Below are positions 19,878 to 28,382 of a stretch of 64,000 nucleotides of DNA, piece by piece (position 1 is the stretch's first letter; every line of letters starts with the position of its first letter). The position numbers and the translations under genes were made by a program. Where the stretch lies: positions 1 through 64,000 of the forward strand of contig JAHQXD010000004.1 in assembly GCA_019449655.1 (NCBI GenBank). The letters run 5' to 3'. The DNA comes from Ferrigenium straubiae (GTDB taxonomy: Bacteria > Pseudomonadota > Gammaproteobacteria > Burkholderiales > Gallionellaceae). The notes beneath the pieces are model-generated. The model was not told the DNA's origin. It saw only the letters and a list, made by a program, of their open reading frames with translations, and did not search any database.

Positions 19878-21386
19878 ATGAATGGCTATCTGAAACGCAT
19901 CCTCAACGCACGCGTCTATGACGTGGCGGTCGAAACCCCGCTGGAATTCGCGCCCAACCTTTCCGCGCGCACCGGCAATACGCTGCTGCTCAAGCGCGAG
20001 GACATGCAGCCGGTGTTTTCCTTCAAGCTGCGCGGCGCATACAACAAGATGGCGCAGCTCACGCCCGAACAACTGAAGCGAGGAGTCATCGCCGCCTCGG
20101 CGGGCAATCACGCGCAGGGCGTGGCGCTTTCGGCGCAGAAACTCGGCTGCAGGGCGGTCATCGTGATGCCAGCCACCACTCCGCAGATCAAGATCGACGC
20201 GGTGAAAGGCCGCGGCGCCAAGGTGGTGCTGCACGGCGATTCGTATTCCGACGCCTGCGCGCACGCGCTGGAACTGGAAAAGCAGGAAGGCATGACCTTC
20301 GTGCATCCCTACGACGACCCCGACGTGATCGCCGGGCAGGGCACCATCGCGATGGAAATTCTGCGCCAGCACACCCGGCCGATTCACGCGATCTTCTGCG
20401 CCATCGGCGGTGGCGGATTGATCTCCGGCGTGGCGGCCTATGTCAAGGAACTGCGCCCCGAGATCAGGATCATCGGCGTGCAGCCCACCGATTCCGACGC
20501 GATGTACCGTTCGCTGAAAACCAAAAAGCGCGTCACGCTCGAGCATGTCGGGCTGTTCGCCGACGGCGTGGCGGTGAAGCAGGTCGGGCAGGAGACCTTC
20601 CGCCTGTGCCGCAAGCTGGTGGATGAGGTCGTGCTGGTGGATACCGACGCCACCTGCGCCGCGATCAAGGACGTGTTCGAGGATACGCGCTCGATCCTCG
20701 AACCGGCGGGCGCGCTGGCGATCGCCGGCGCGAAGCTATATGCCGCACGCGAGAAGCTCAAGAATGAGACGCTGGTTGCCGTCGCCTGCGGTGCGAACAT
20801 GAACTTCGACCGCCTGCGCTTCGTCGCGGAACGCGCCGAAATCGGCGAGCAGCGCGAGGCGATCCTCGCCGTCACCATCCCCGAGACGCCCGGCAGCTTC
20901 CGCAAATTCTGCGCGCTGCTCGGTAAGCGCAACATCACCGAGTTCAACTACCGCTACGACGACCCGAAAGTGGCACATGTGTTCGTCGGCATCCAGGTGC
21001 GCGACCAGTCCGAGACGGCCGAGCTGGTGGAGAGGCTGCGGCGCAACAACCTGCCCACGCTCGATCTGTCCGACAACGAGATGGCCAAGCTGCACCTGCG
21101 TTACCTGGTTGGCGGGCATGCGCCGGAGGTCAAGGATGAAATCCTGTTCCGCTTCGAGTTCCCGGAACGCCCCGGTGCGCTGATGAACTTCCTCAACAGC
21201 ATGAGCCACAACTGGAACATCAGCCTGTTCCACTACCGCAACCACGGCGCGGACTACGGCCGCGTGCTGGTTGGCATGCAGGGGCCGCACCACGACAAGA
21301 AGGCGCTCAGGACTTTCCTCGACACTCTCGGTTACCGCTACTGGGACGAGAGCGGCAACCCGGCGTACCGCTTGTTCCTGGGGTGA
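19878..21386 (+). CDS. ilvA: Threonine ammonia-lyase, biosynthetic
   Basis: The 502-residue PLP enzyme deaminates threonine to 2-oxobutanoate, the first step of isoleucine synthesis. The PLP lysine is K50 in FSFKLRGAYNKM; the glycine loop is IGGGGLISG. Two C-terminal ACT-like domains (about 325-400 and 420-500) indicate the allosteric, isoleucine-inhibited form. The ATG at 19878 is preceded by an AGAGGG ribosome site. The next gene starts 3 bases after the stop. The 297 bp upstream hold the overlapping inverted repeats and no gene. Confidence 0.96.
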   Translation: MNGYLKRILNARVYDVAVETPLEFAPNLSARTGNTLLLKREDMQPVFSFKLRGAYNKMAQLTPEQLKRGVIAASAGNHAQGVALSAQKLGCRAVIVMPATTPQIKIDAVKGRGAKVVLHGDSYSDACAHALELEKQEGMTFVHPYDDPDVIAGQGTIAMEILRQHTRPIHAIFCAIGGGGLISGVAAYVKELRPEIRIIGVQPTDSDAMYRSLKTKKRVTLEHVGLFADGVAVKQVGQETFRLCRKLVDEVVLVDTDATCAAIKDVFEDTRSILEPAGALAIAGAKLYAAREKLKNETLVAVACGANMNFDRLRFVAERAEIGEQREAILAVTIPETPGSFRKFCALLGKRNITEFNYRYDDPKVAHVFVGIQVRDQSETAELVERLRRNNLPTLDLSDNEMAKLHLRYLVGGHAPEVKDEILFRFEFPERPGALMNFLNSMSHNWNISLFHYRNHGADYGRVLVGMQGPHHDKKALRTFLDTLGYRYWDESGNPAYRLFLG

Positions 21387-21389
21387 CCT

Positions 21390-21992
21390 GTGCACGGCTC
21401 GCTCAAGCAAGCCATCCGCAAGAGCACGCTGTCCCTACGTGAGCAGCTTCTCGCCGATACCCGCGCTGCACACAGCGCGGCGATCACCGAGCGTCTGCTG
21501 CAGCTGCCGGAGTACCGGCAGGCCGGGGCGGTGCTGGGCTACATGAACTTCGGCGCGGAATTCGAAAGCTCGCTCTGGGTGGAGCGTGCGCTGGCGGAAG
21601 GCAAGCGGCTCGCGTTGCCCAAGGTGAACCGCCACACCAACCACCTCGACCTGTACTGGGTGGATGATCTTGAGAACCAGCTTGCGCCTGGTCTGTGGGG
21701 GATACGCGAGCCGGTTGTTGAGCGCTGCGAGCGGCTGAACAATCCAGATGAGGTAGAATTTGCGCTGCTGCCGGGGGTGACTTTCACCCGCGACGGCGCA
21801 CGGCTGGGTTACGGCGGCGGGTTTTACGACAAGCTGCTTGCAGGCATGGCGCAACGGCCTATACTGGTAGCTGCGGCATTTGCGTTGCAGATCGTCGATG
21901 CCCTCCCGCAGGAGGCGACCGACATCAAGGTCGAATGGATCGTCACCGAGCGGGAAACCATAGACTGCGCGGCTCAAGGGCGTATCAAGTAG
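21390..21992 (+). CDS. 5-formyltetrahydrofolate cyclo-ligase
   Basis: The 200-residue enzyme converts 5-formyl-THF to 5,10-methenyl-THF with ATP. The family signature LLPGVTFTRDGARLGYGGGFYDKLLA (residues about 128-153, shown here in part: GYGGGFYDK) and the N-terminal basic helix KQAIRKSTLSLREQ are present. The start is GTG at 21390, 3 bases after the ilvA stop, so expression is probably coupled to ilvA. In many proteobacteria this gene follows 6S RNA; here an EVE-domain gene takes that place. Confidence 0.92.
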   Translation: MHGSLKQAIRKSTLSLREQLLADTRAAHSAAITERLLQLPEYRQAGAVLGYMNFGAEFESSLWVERALAEGKRLALPKVNRHTNHLDLYWVDDLENQLAPGLWGIREPVVERCERLNNPDEVEFALLPGVTFTRDGARLGYGGGFYDKLLAGMAQRPILVAAAFALQIVDALPQEATDIKVEWIVTERETIDCAAQGRIK

Positions 21993-22032
21993 CATTTCAA
22001 AACTGGTGTTGCGGCAATATCGGAGGTGAAAG

Positions 22033-24771
22033 ATGTCATCTTTACCCGATCAAGACCCGCCCGATTCCGATCCACAGGAAACGCAGGAGTGGCTGGACGC
22101 ACTCGCGTCGGTGCTGGAAAACGAGGGTGCGGAACGCGCACATTTCCTGCTCGAACAACTGACCGGCAAGGCTCGCAAGGCCGGCGCCGGCATGCCGTTC
22201 AGCGCAACCACTCCCTATTGCAACACCATCCCGCCGGATCAGGAGCAGCGTTCTGCTGGCGACCACGAGATGGAGCACCATATCCGCGCGCTCACGCGCT
22301 GGAACGCGACGGCGCTGGTGCTGAACGCAAACCGCGAATTCTCTGGGCTGGGCGGGCATATCGCCACCTTCGCCTCGGCGGCCACGCTGTACGACGTGGG
22401 CTTCAACCATTTCTTCCACGGCAGGACCGAGACCCACGGCGGCGACCTGGTGTATTTCCAGGGCCACTCCTCGCCGGGCATGTATGCGCGCGCCTTCCTC
22501 GAGGGGCGCATCGATGAGGAGCGGATGCGCAAATTCCGCCAGGAGTCGGAAGGCGGCGGTCTATCGTCCTATCCGCACCCATGGCTGATGCCGGACTTCT
22601 GGCAGTTCTCCACCGTATCGATGGGGCTGGGGCCGCTGATGGCGATCTACCAGGCACGCTTCATGCGCTACCTGGAGCATCGCGGCATCGCGCAGACCAG
22701 TGCCCGCAAGGTATGGGCCTTCCTCGGCGACGGCGAGACCGACGAACCGGAATCGCTCGGCGCGATCTCGCTCGCGGGGCGCGAGAAGCTCGACAACCTG
22801 ATCTTTGTCGTGAACTGCAACCTGCAGCGGCTCGACGGCCCGGTGCGCGGCAACGGCAAGATCATCCAGGAACTGGAGGGCGTGTTCCGCGGCGCGGGCT
22901 GGAACGTCATCAAGGTGGTGTGGGGCCGGCACTGGGACCGGCTGTTCACCAAGGACAAGAACGGCCTGCTGCAAAAACGCATGGAGGAGGCGGTGGACGG
23001 CGACTACCAGACCTACAAGGCGCGCGATGGCGCCTACGTGCGCCAGCACTTCTTCGGCAAGTATCCGGAGTTGCTGGAGATGGTCGCGGACATGTCCGAT
23101 GACGAAATCTGGCGGCTGAACCGCGGCGGGCACGACCCCTATAAAGTGTACGCGGCCTATGCGGAGGCGGCGAAACACACCGGCCAGCCGACAGTGATCC
23201 TCGCCAAGACGGTGAAGGGTTACGGCATGGGCGCATCCGGCGAGGCGCAGAACCCGACTCACCAGCAGAAGAAAATGGATATCGATTCGCTGCGCCAATT
23301 CCGCGACCGCTTCAACATCCCGTTGACCGATGCGCAGGTGGAAAGCCTGGATTTCTGCCGCCCGCCCGAGGACAGCCTGGAGATGAAATATCTCAGGAAT
23401 CGCATCGAGGAACTGGGCACGGTGCCTGCGCGCAATCCGGCCGGCGAGCCGCTGAAGATACCGGGACTGGAGGCGTTCGAGGTGCTGCTCAAGGGCACCG
23501 AAGAGCGCGAGATTTCCACCACCATGGCGTTTGTGCGCCTGCTCGGCATCCTCATCAAGGATTCGAACATCGGCAGGCTGGTCGTGCCGATCGTGCCGGA
23601 CGAATCGCGCACCTTCGGCATGGAGGGGCTGTTCCGCCAGATCGGCATCTTCTCGCAGGTTGGGCAGCTCTATACACCGCAGGACGCCGAGCAGCTGATG
23701 TTCTACAAGGAGGACGAGCACGGCCAGATCCTGCAGGAGGGCATCAACGAGGCGGGGGCGATGTCCTCGTGGATCGCAGCCGCGACCTCTTACGCAAACC
23801 ATAGTGCAGCGACGATTCCGTTCTACATCTATTACTCGATGTTCGGCTTCCAGCGCATCGGCGACCTGGCTTGGGCGGCGGGCGACATGTGCGCGCGCGG
23901 CTTCCTGCTCGGCGGTACCGCGGGGCGCACCACGCTGAACGGCGAGGGGTTACAGCACCAGGACGGGCACAGCCACCTGGCAGCGGCGACCATCCCGAAC
24001 TGCGTGGCCTACGACCCGGCCTTCGCCTACGAACTGGCGGTAATTCTTCACGACGGCCTGCGCCGCATGTACGTAGAGCAGGAGAACCGCTTTTATTACA
24101 TCACGGTGATGAACGAGAACTACGCGCATCCGGCGATGCCGGAGGGCGCGGAGGAGGGCATCGTCAGGGGAATGTACCTCTTCAGGGAAGGGGAAAGGGA
24201 GCCCTCGCAAGGAGGAGGCCGAGTGGTACCCAACGGCTCCGCCGTTACCCCTTCGCACAAGGGGGAGGGAAAAAAACTGGTGGTGCAGTTGCTGGGGAGC
24301 GGGGCGATTTTGCGCGAGGTCATCGCGGCGGCGGAGTTGCTGGAGAAGGACTTCGGCGTGGCTGCCGACATCTGGAGCGTGACCAGCTTCAACGAACTGC
24401 GCCGCGATGGGCTGGACCGCGAACGCTGGAACCGGTTGCATCCCGAGGACGAGCCGCGCGTCAGTTATGTCGAGCTATGCTTCGCCGGGCGCAGCGGTCC
24501 GGTGATTGCCGCGACCGATTACCTCAAGAGCTACGCCGATCAGATCCGCGCTTTCGTGCCGGCACACTATACCGTGCTGGGCACGGACGGTTTCGGCCGC
24601 TCGGATACGCGCGAGAAGCTGCGCCGCTTCTTCGAGGTGGATCGCGGCCATGTCGCCGTCGCGGCGCTCAAGGCGCTGGCCGACGAGGGCGCAATCGGCA
24701 AAGGTGAGGTAAGCAGGGCGATCAAGTTGTACCAGATCGATCCGGACAGGCCCAACCCGGTCACCGCATAA
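22033..24771 (+). CDS. aceE: Pyruvate dehydrogenase E1 component, homodimeric
   Basis: The 912-residue ThDP enzyme decarboxylates pyruvate and acetylates E2 lipoyl groups. The ThDP motif GDGETDEPESLGAISLAGREK runs from about residue 234, and the C-terminal transketolase-like domain is complete. A strong GGAGGTG ribosome site precedes the ATG. Around residues 718-746, between MYLF and KKLVVQLLGSG, a Gly/Arg/Ser-rich stretch replaces the shorter loop of known AceE proteins; the DNA there (about 24185-24272) is palindromic and repeat-like. aceF follows 9 bases later. Confidence 0.96.
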   Translation: MSSLPDQDPPDSDPQETQEWLDALASVLENEGAERAHFLLEQLTGKARKAGAGMPFSATTPYCNTIPPDQEQRSAGDHEMEHHIRALTRWNATALVLNANREFSGLGGHIATFASAATLYDVGFNHFFHGRTETHGGDLVYFQGHSSPGMYARAFLEGRIDEERMRKFRQESEGGGLSSYPHPWLMPDFWQFSTVSMGLGPLMAIYQARFMRYLEHRGIAQTSARKVWAFLGDGETDEPESLGAISLAGREKLDNLIFVVNCNLQRLDGPVRGNGKIIQELEGVFRGAGWNVIKVVWGRHWDRLFTKDKNGLLQKRMEEAVDGDYQTYKARDGAYVRQHFFGKYPELLEMVADMSDDEIWRLNRGGHDPYKVYAAYAEAAKHTGQPTVILAKTVKGYGMGASGEAQNPTHQQKKMDIDSLRQFRDRFNIPLTDAQVESLDFCRPPEDSLEMKYLRNRIEELGTVPARNPAGEPLKIPGLEAFEVLLKGTEEREISTTMAFVRLLGILIKDSNIGRLVVPIVPDESRTFGMEGLFRQIGIFSQVGQLYTPQDAEQLMFYKEDEHGQILQEGINEAGAMSSWIAAATSYANHSAATIPFYIYYSMFGFQRIGDLAWAAGDMCARGFLLGGTAGRTTLNGEGLQHQDGHSHLAAATIPNCVAYDPAFAYELAVILHDGLRRMYVEQENRFYYITVMNENYAHPAMPEGAEEGIVRGMYLFREGEREPSQGGGRVVPNGSAVTPSHKGEGKKLVVQLLGSGAILREVIAAAELLEKDFGVAADIWSVTSFNELRRDGLDRERWNRLHPEDEPRVSYVELCFAGRSGPVIAATDYLKSYADQIRAFVPAHYTVLGTDGFGRSDTREKLRRFFEVDRGHVAVAALKALADEGAIGKGEVSRAIKLYQIDPDRPNPVTA
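24185..24272 (+). repeat. In-frame palindromic repeat module in aceE
   Basis: Two perfect hairpins lie side by side: AACGGC-TCC-GCCGTT at 24232-24246 and CCCCTT-CGCAC-AAGGGG at 24248-24264. They are preceded by a related CCCTCGCAAGGAGG block at 24202-24215. The module encodes about 29 residues that interrupt an otherwise conserved region of AceE without breaking the frame. Confidence 0.6.
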
Positions 24772-24780
24772 GGGGGCGAC

Positions 24781-26088
24781 ATGACAGAAATTATCGAGGT
24801 GGTCGTGCCGGACATCGGCAACTTCAAGGATGTGAGCGTCATCGATGTGCTGGTTAAGGCGGGAGATACGATCGAGGCGGAAGAGGGCATCATCACCCTG
24901 GAGACCGACAAGGCGACGATGGACGTGCCGTCACCGTTCGCGGGCGTAGTGCAAGAGGTAAAAATCAAGGCAGGCGACAAGGTATCGCAAGGCTCGCTGA
25001 TTCTGCTGCTGGAAAGCGGCGATACGGCAGCGCTTTTACCTGGCGCAGATCATGCTTCTTTGCCTACAAAAAATTCATTGGGGAGCACTATCCTTATTCC
25101 CCCTCCAACTCCCCCCTTGATGGGGGGCGAGCCAGCCGCCGCACCTTCTTTGCACCCTCCCCTTCAAGTGGAGGGCCGGGGTGGGGATGGGGTAAAAGCG
25201 CACGCCAGCCCCGCGATCCGCCGCTTCGCGCGCGAATTTGGTGTGGATTTGGCGCAGGTGAAGGGCAGCGGGCAGAAGGGCCGCGTCACCCAGGAAGACG
25301 TACAGGGCTTCGTCAAGGCTGCGCTCGCGCAGCCGCGCGGCGCAGGCGGTCTGCAGGTTCTTCCCATGCCGGAGGTGGATTTCGCCGCCTTCGGCGCAAT
25401 CGAAAACAGGCCGCTGTCGCGCATCAGGAAACTGTCCGGCCCCTATTTGCATCGCAACTGGGTGAGCATTCCGCATGTCACGCAGTTCGATGAGGCCGAC
25501 ATCACCGAGTTGGAAGTATGGCGCAAGCAGCTGAACGAGGAATATGCCAAGCAGGGCGTCAAGATCACGCCGCTGGCCTTTTTCCTCAAGGTCGTGGTGG
25601 AGGCACTGCAGCAATACCCCGAGTTCAACGCCTCGCTTGATGCGAGCGGAGAGAACCTGGTGCTGAAAAAGTATTTCCACATCGGCGTGGCGGTGGATAC
25701 GCCGGAAGGGCTGGTGGTGCCGGTGCTGCGCGATGTGGACCGCAAGGGCATCGTGCAACTCGCCAGTGAGCTCGGCGAGATCAGCGCGCGGGCGCGCGAC
25801 AAGAAGCTCTCCGCCGCCGAGATGCAGGGCGGCTGCTTCACCATCTCCAGCCTCGGCGGCATCGGTGGCACGGCGTTCACGCCGATCGTGAACGCGCCGG
25901 AGGTGGCTATCCTCGGCGTGTCGCGCTCCAGCATGAAACCGGTGTACAAGGACGGCGGTTTCGTGCCACGCCTGATGCTGCCGCTGTCGCTGTCCTACGA
26001 TCATCGCGTGATCGACGGCGCCGCCGCCGCGCGCTTCGTCGTCTGCCTGTCGCAGACGCTGGCGGATATCCGCCGCCTGGCGCTGTAA
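24781..26088 (+). CDS. aceF: Pyruvate dehydrogenase E2, dihydrolipoamide acetyltransferase
   Basis: The 435-residue protein has one lipoyl domain (about 1-80, lipoylated lysine in ETDKATMDVPSP), a long linker, a peripheral subunit-binding domain (HASPAIRRFAREFGVDL from about 141) and the catalytic acyltransferase domain ending with the active-site SYDHRVIDGAAAARF. It has a single lipoyl domain where many AceF have two or three. The linker (about 100-139) is encoded by GC-rich palindromic sequence instead of the usual Ala/Pro-rich hinge. No lpd gene follows, so E3 is encoded elsewhere. Confidence 0.95.
   Translation: MTEIIEVVVPDIGNFKDVSVIDVLVKAGDTIEAEEGIITLETDKATMDVPSPFAGVVQEVKIKAGDKVSQGSLILLLESGDTAALLPGADHASLPTKNSLGSTILIPPPTPPLMGGEPAAAPSLHPPLQVEGRGGDGVKAHASPAIRRFAREFGVDLAQVKGSGQKGRVTQEDVQGFVKAALAQPRGAGGLQVLPMPEVDFAAFGAIENRPLSRIRKLSGPYLHRNWVSIPHVTQFDEADITELEVWRKQLNEEYAKQGVKITPLAFFLKVVVEALQQYPEFNASLDASGENLVLKKYFHIGVAVDTPEGLVVPVLRDVDRKGIVQLASELGEISARARDKKLSAAEMQGGCFTISSLGGIGGTAFTPIVNAPEVAILGVSRSSMKPVYKDGGFVPRLMLPLSLSYDHRVIDGAAAARFVVCLSQTLADIRRLAL
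25095..25196 (+). repeat. In-frame palindromic repeat module in the aceF linker
   Basis: CCCCCC-TTGAT-GGGGGG at 25111-25127 is a perfect hairpin, and a second near-perfect one at 25155-25175 pairs CCCTCC with GGAGGG around CTTCAAG. It is followed by GCCGGGGTGGGGATGGGG, a tail also seen in reduced form in murU. The module codes for Pro- and Gly-rich peptide (IPPPTPPLMGGE, then PPLQVEGRGGDGV) in the flexible linker between lipoyl and subunit-binding domains. Confidence 0.6.
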
Positions 26089-26228
26089 AATCTGCACTCA
26101 TCGGCCGCGGATGATCGCGGATAAGCGGCAGCCGCACGAAATAGGTTGTTCGCCAGGGAGGCGCATGGGAAAATCGGGCCAGTCGCATATTTCCACCCTT
26201 ACAAATCCAGGTTTATCCTTGGCCGATT

Positions 26229-26903
26229 ATGGTTTCTAGCAACAAGAGCGTCGCCCCCATCGGCGTCCTGGGCGGGACGTTTGACCCGATTCATTTCGGG
26301 CACCTCCGCCTCGCCGAGGAGATGCTGGAGTTGGCGCACTTCCGCGAAATCCGCTTCATTCCCGCCGGTACGCCGCCGCATCGCGGCAAGCCGCAAGTGT
26401 CCGCACAGCACCGCAGCGCGATGGTACGCCTGGCGATAACCGGACAGCCCGCTTTCGTGCTGGACGAGCGCGAAGTCAATCGCACCACGCCGTGCTACAC
26501 GGTGGACACGCTGCGTGAACTGCGCGCCGAACTGGGGACGGCGCAGCCGCTGTGCCTGCTGATGGGCGGCGATGCCTTTCTGCAGCTGCACACCTGGCAC
26601 GAATGGGAGCAGCTGTTCGAACTGGCGCATATCGTGGTCGGCTACCGGCCCGGCTTCACGCTGGAGGAGCGCATTCACGGCGCTTTGCCGGAATTGCAGC
26701 GGCACTACCAGCGGCGACTGTGCACTGAAAACGTCCTGGCGCAACAGCCTTGCGGCGGCATCGCCGAGTTGGCCATTCCCAAGCTGGAAATCTCCGCCAC
26801 CGACATCCGCCGCCGCGTCGCGGAAGGCCGTACCATACGCTATCTGCTGCCCGATGCGGTGGCCGGTTACATTCATCAACATCATCTATACCAACCATGC
26901 TGA
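26229..26903 (+). CDS. nadD: Nicotinate-nucleotide adenylyltransferase
   Basis: The 224-residue enzyme adenylates NaMN to deamido-NAD. The nucleotidyltransferase motif GGTFDPIHFGHL is at about residues 15-26, and the C-terminal ISATDIRRRVAEGRTIRYLLP motif (shortened: ISATDIRRR) is intact. It overlaps rsfS by 7 bases. It heads the nadD-rsfS-rlmH-maf-rng cluster, a conserved order in betaproteobacteria. The 140 bp upstream, after aceF, hold no gene. Confidence 0.95.
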   Translation: MVSSNKSVAPIGVLGGTFDPIHFGHLRLAEEMLELAHFREIRFIPAGTPPHRGKPQVSAQHRSAMVRLAITGQPAFVLDEREVNRTTPCYTVDTLRELRAELGTAQPLCLLMGGDAFLQLHTWHEWEQLFELAHIVVGYRPGFTLEERIHGALPELQRHYQRRLCTENVLAQQPCGGIAELAIPKLEISATDIRRRVAEGRTIRYLLPDAVAGYIHQHHLYQPC

Positions 26904-27259
26904 CTACCGAAAAAAAAACCCAGGCCGTCGTTGCCGCGCTCGAAGACATCAAGGCCAACGACATCACCGTGATCGACACCAGCAAGCTCAGCTCGATGTT
27001 CGAGCGCATGGTCATCGCCAGCGCCCAGTCCACACGGCAGACCAAGGCGCTTGCCGACAACGTGGTGGTCAAGCTCAAGGAGCAGGGTGCGCAGGTGTAC
27101 GGCCGCGAGGGCGAAGACAGCGGCGAGTGGATCCTGATCGACCTCGGCGAGGTGCTGGTGCACATCATGCAGCCCGCGGTGCGCGAGTACTACAACCTCG
27201 AAGAACTGTGGAGCAAGGCGCAGGCGTTGCGCCCGAAACTGGCCAAGGCGCCGAAGTAA
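26897..27259 (+). CDS. rsfS: Ribosomal silencing factor RsfS
   Basis: The 120-residue protein binds L14 on the 50S subunit and blocks subunit joining during starvation. It shows the Iojap order: AALEDIKANDITVIDTS, then the RQTKALADNVVVKLKEQG helix, EWILIDLGEVLVHIMQPAVREYYNLEELW. The ATG at 26897 overlaps the nadD stop. rlmH follows 3 bases after its stop, so translation of the three genes is tightly coupled. Confidence 0.95.
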   Translation: MLTTEKKTQAVVAALEDIKANDITVIDTSKLSSMFERMVIASAQSTRQTKALADNVVVKLKEQGAQVYGREGEDSGEWILIDLGEVLVHIMQPAVREYYNLEELWSKAQALRPKLAKAPK

Positions 27260-27262
27260 AGC

Positions 27263-27733
27263 GTGAAGCTGCTCATCGTATCGGTGGGGCACCGGGTGCC
27301 GGACTGGATCACGGCGGGCTTCAACGAATATGCCAAGCGCATGCCGCGCGAAGCGAAGATCGAGTTGCTGGAGATCAAGCCCGAGCCGCGCAGCACCGGC
27401 AAGAACACCGCGCAGATCATGGAGGCGGAGGCGCAGCGCATTCTTGCCGCCCTACCGCAGGGCAGCCTGCGCATCGCGCTGGACGAGCGCGGCGCGCAAC
27501 CGACCACCAAGCAGCTCGCCGCGCAGATGCAGGAATGGATGCGCGAGGGGCGCGACGTGGCGTTCATCATCGGCGGTGCGGACGGCCTGCACGAGTCGGT
27601 CAAGCAGGCCGCGCAGCAACTGCTGGCGTTGTCCGCGCTGACCCTGCCGCATGCCTTCGTGCGCCTGCTGCTTGCCGAGCAGTTGTATCGGGCGCATAGT
27701 CTGTTGCACAATCACCCCTATCACCGTGAGTGA
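27263..27733 (+). CDS. rlmH: 23S rRNA pseudouridine-1915 N3-methyltransferase
   Basis: The 156-residue SPOUT methyltransferase acts on 70S ribosomes. The SAM-binding knot region shows LRIALDERGAQPTTKQLA and the hallmark FIIGGADGLHE, ending LLLAEQLYRAHSLLHNHPYHRE. The start is GTG at 27263, 3 bases after rsfS. Length and C-terminus are typical. Confidence 0.96.
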   Translation: MKLLIVSVGHRVPDWITAGFNEYAKRMPREAKIELLEIKPEPRSTGKNTAQIMEAEAQRILAALPQGSLRIALDERGAQPTTKQLAAQMQEWMREGRDVAFIIGGADGLHESVKQAAQQLLALSALTLPHAFVRLLLAEQLYRAHSLLHNHPYHRE

Positions 27734-27761
27734 ATACCCTGGGTTATCTTGAGTAAGCCTT

Positions 27762-28382
27762 ATGGCCATCATCCAACCACGCATCTACCTGGCCTCGCAA
27801 AGCCCGCGCCGTCGCGAATTGCTTAAGCAGATCGGCATCAACTTCGAGCTGCTGCTGTTGCGTTCCGACCCGTACCGCAACCCGGATGTGGATGAAACGC
27901 CGCATGACGGCGAGCCGCCGGAGGAATACGTGCAGCGTGTTTGCCGTGCCAAGGCCGAAGCGGGCTACGCCTCGCTGAAACTGCGCAGCCTGCCGCCGTT
28001 CCCGGTGTTGGCCGCCGATACGACCGTCGTGTTGGATAACAGGATTTTCGGCAAGCCGGACAACGCCGGACATGCCGCCGAGATGCTGCGCCAGCTTTCC
28101 GGCTGCGAGCACAAGGTGTTCAGCGCAGTGGCGGTCGCACTCGGCGATCATGTCGAGACTGCACTTTCCGTTTCCACGGTGCGTTTCGCAACGCTCGACG
28201 AGGAGCGCATCCAGCGTTACCTGCTCACCCGCGAATACACGGACAAGGCCGGCGGCTATGCCATCCAGGGATATGCCGGCGCGTTCGTCGAGCATATTGC
28301 CGGCAGCTATTCCGGCGTGATGGGGTTGCCGCTGTTTGAAACCGTACAATTATTGAAACACTTTGACTATCCCACACCATGA
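27762..28382 (+). CDS. maf: Maf-type nucleoside triphosphate pyrophosphatase
   Basis: The 206-residue protein begins IYLASQSPRRRELLKQIG, the Maf signature, and has LAADTTVVLDN and DKAGGYAIQGYAGAF motifs. Maf proteins hydrolyse dTTP, UTP or modified nucleotides; the sequence alone does not say which. It is followed by rng with a 4-base overlap, the usual order. Confidence 0.92.
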   Translation: MAIIQPRIYLASQSPRRRELLKQIGINFELLLLRSDPYRNPDVDETPHDGEPPEEYVQRVCRAKAEAGYASLKLRSLPPFPVLAADTTVVLDNRIFGKPDNAGHAAEMLRQLSGCEHKVFSAVAVALGDHVETALSVSTVRFATLDEERIQRYLLTREYTDKAGGYAIQGYAGAFVEHIAGSYSGVMGLPLFETVQLLKHFDYPTP

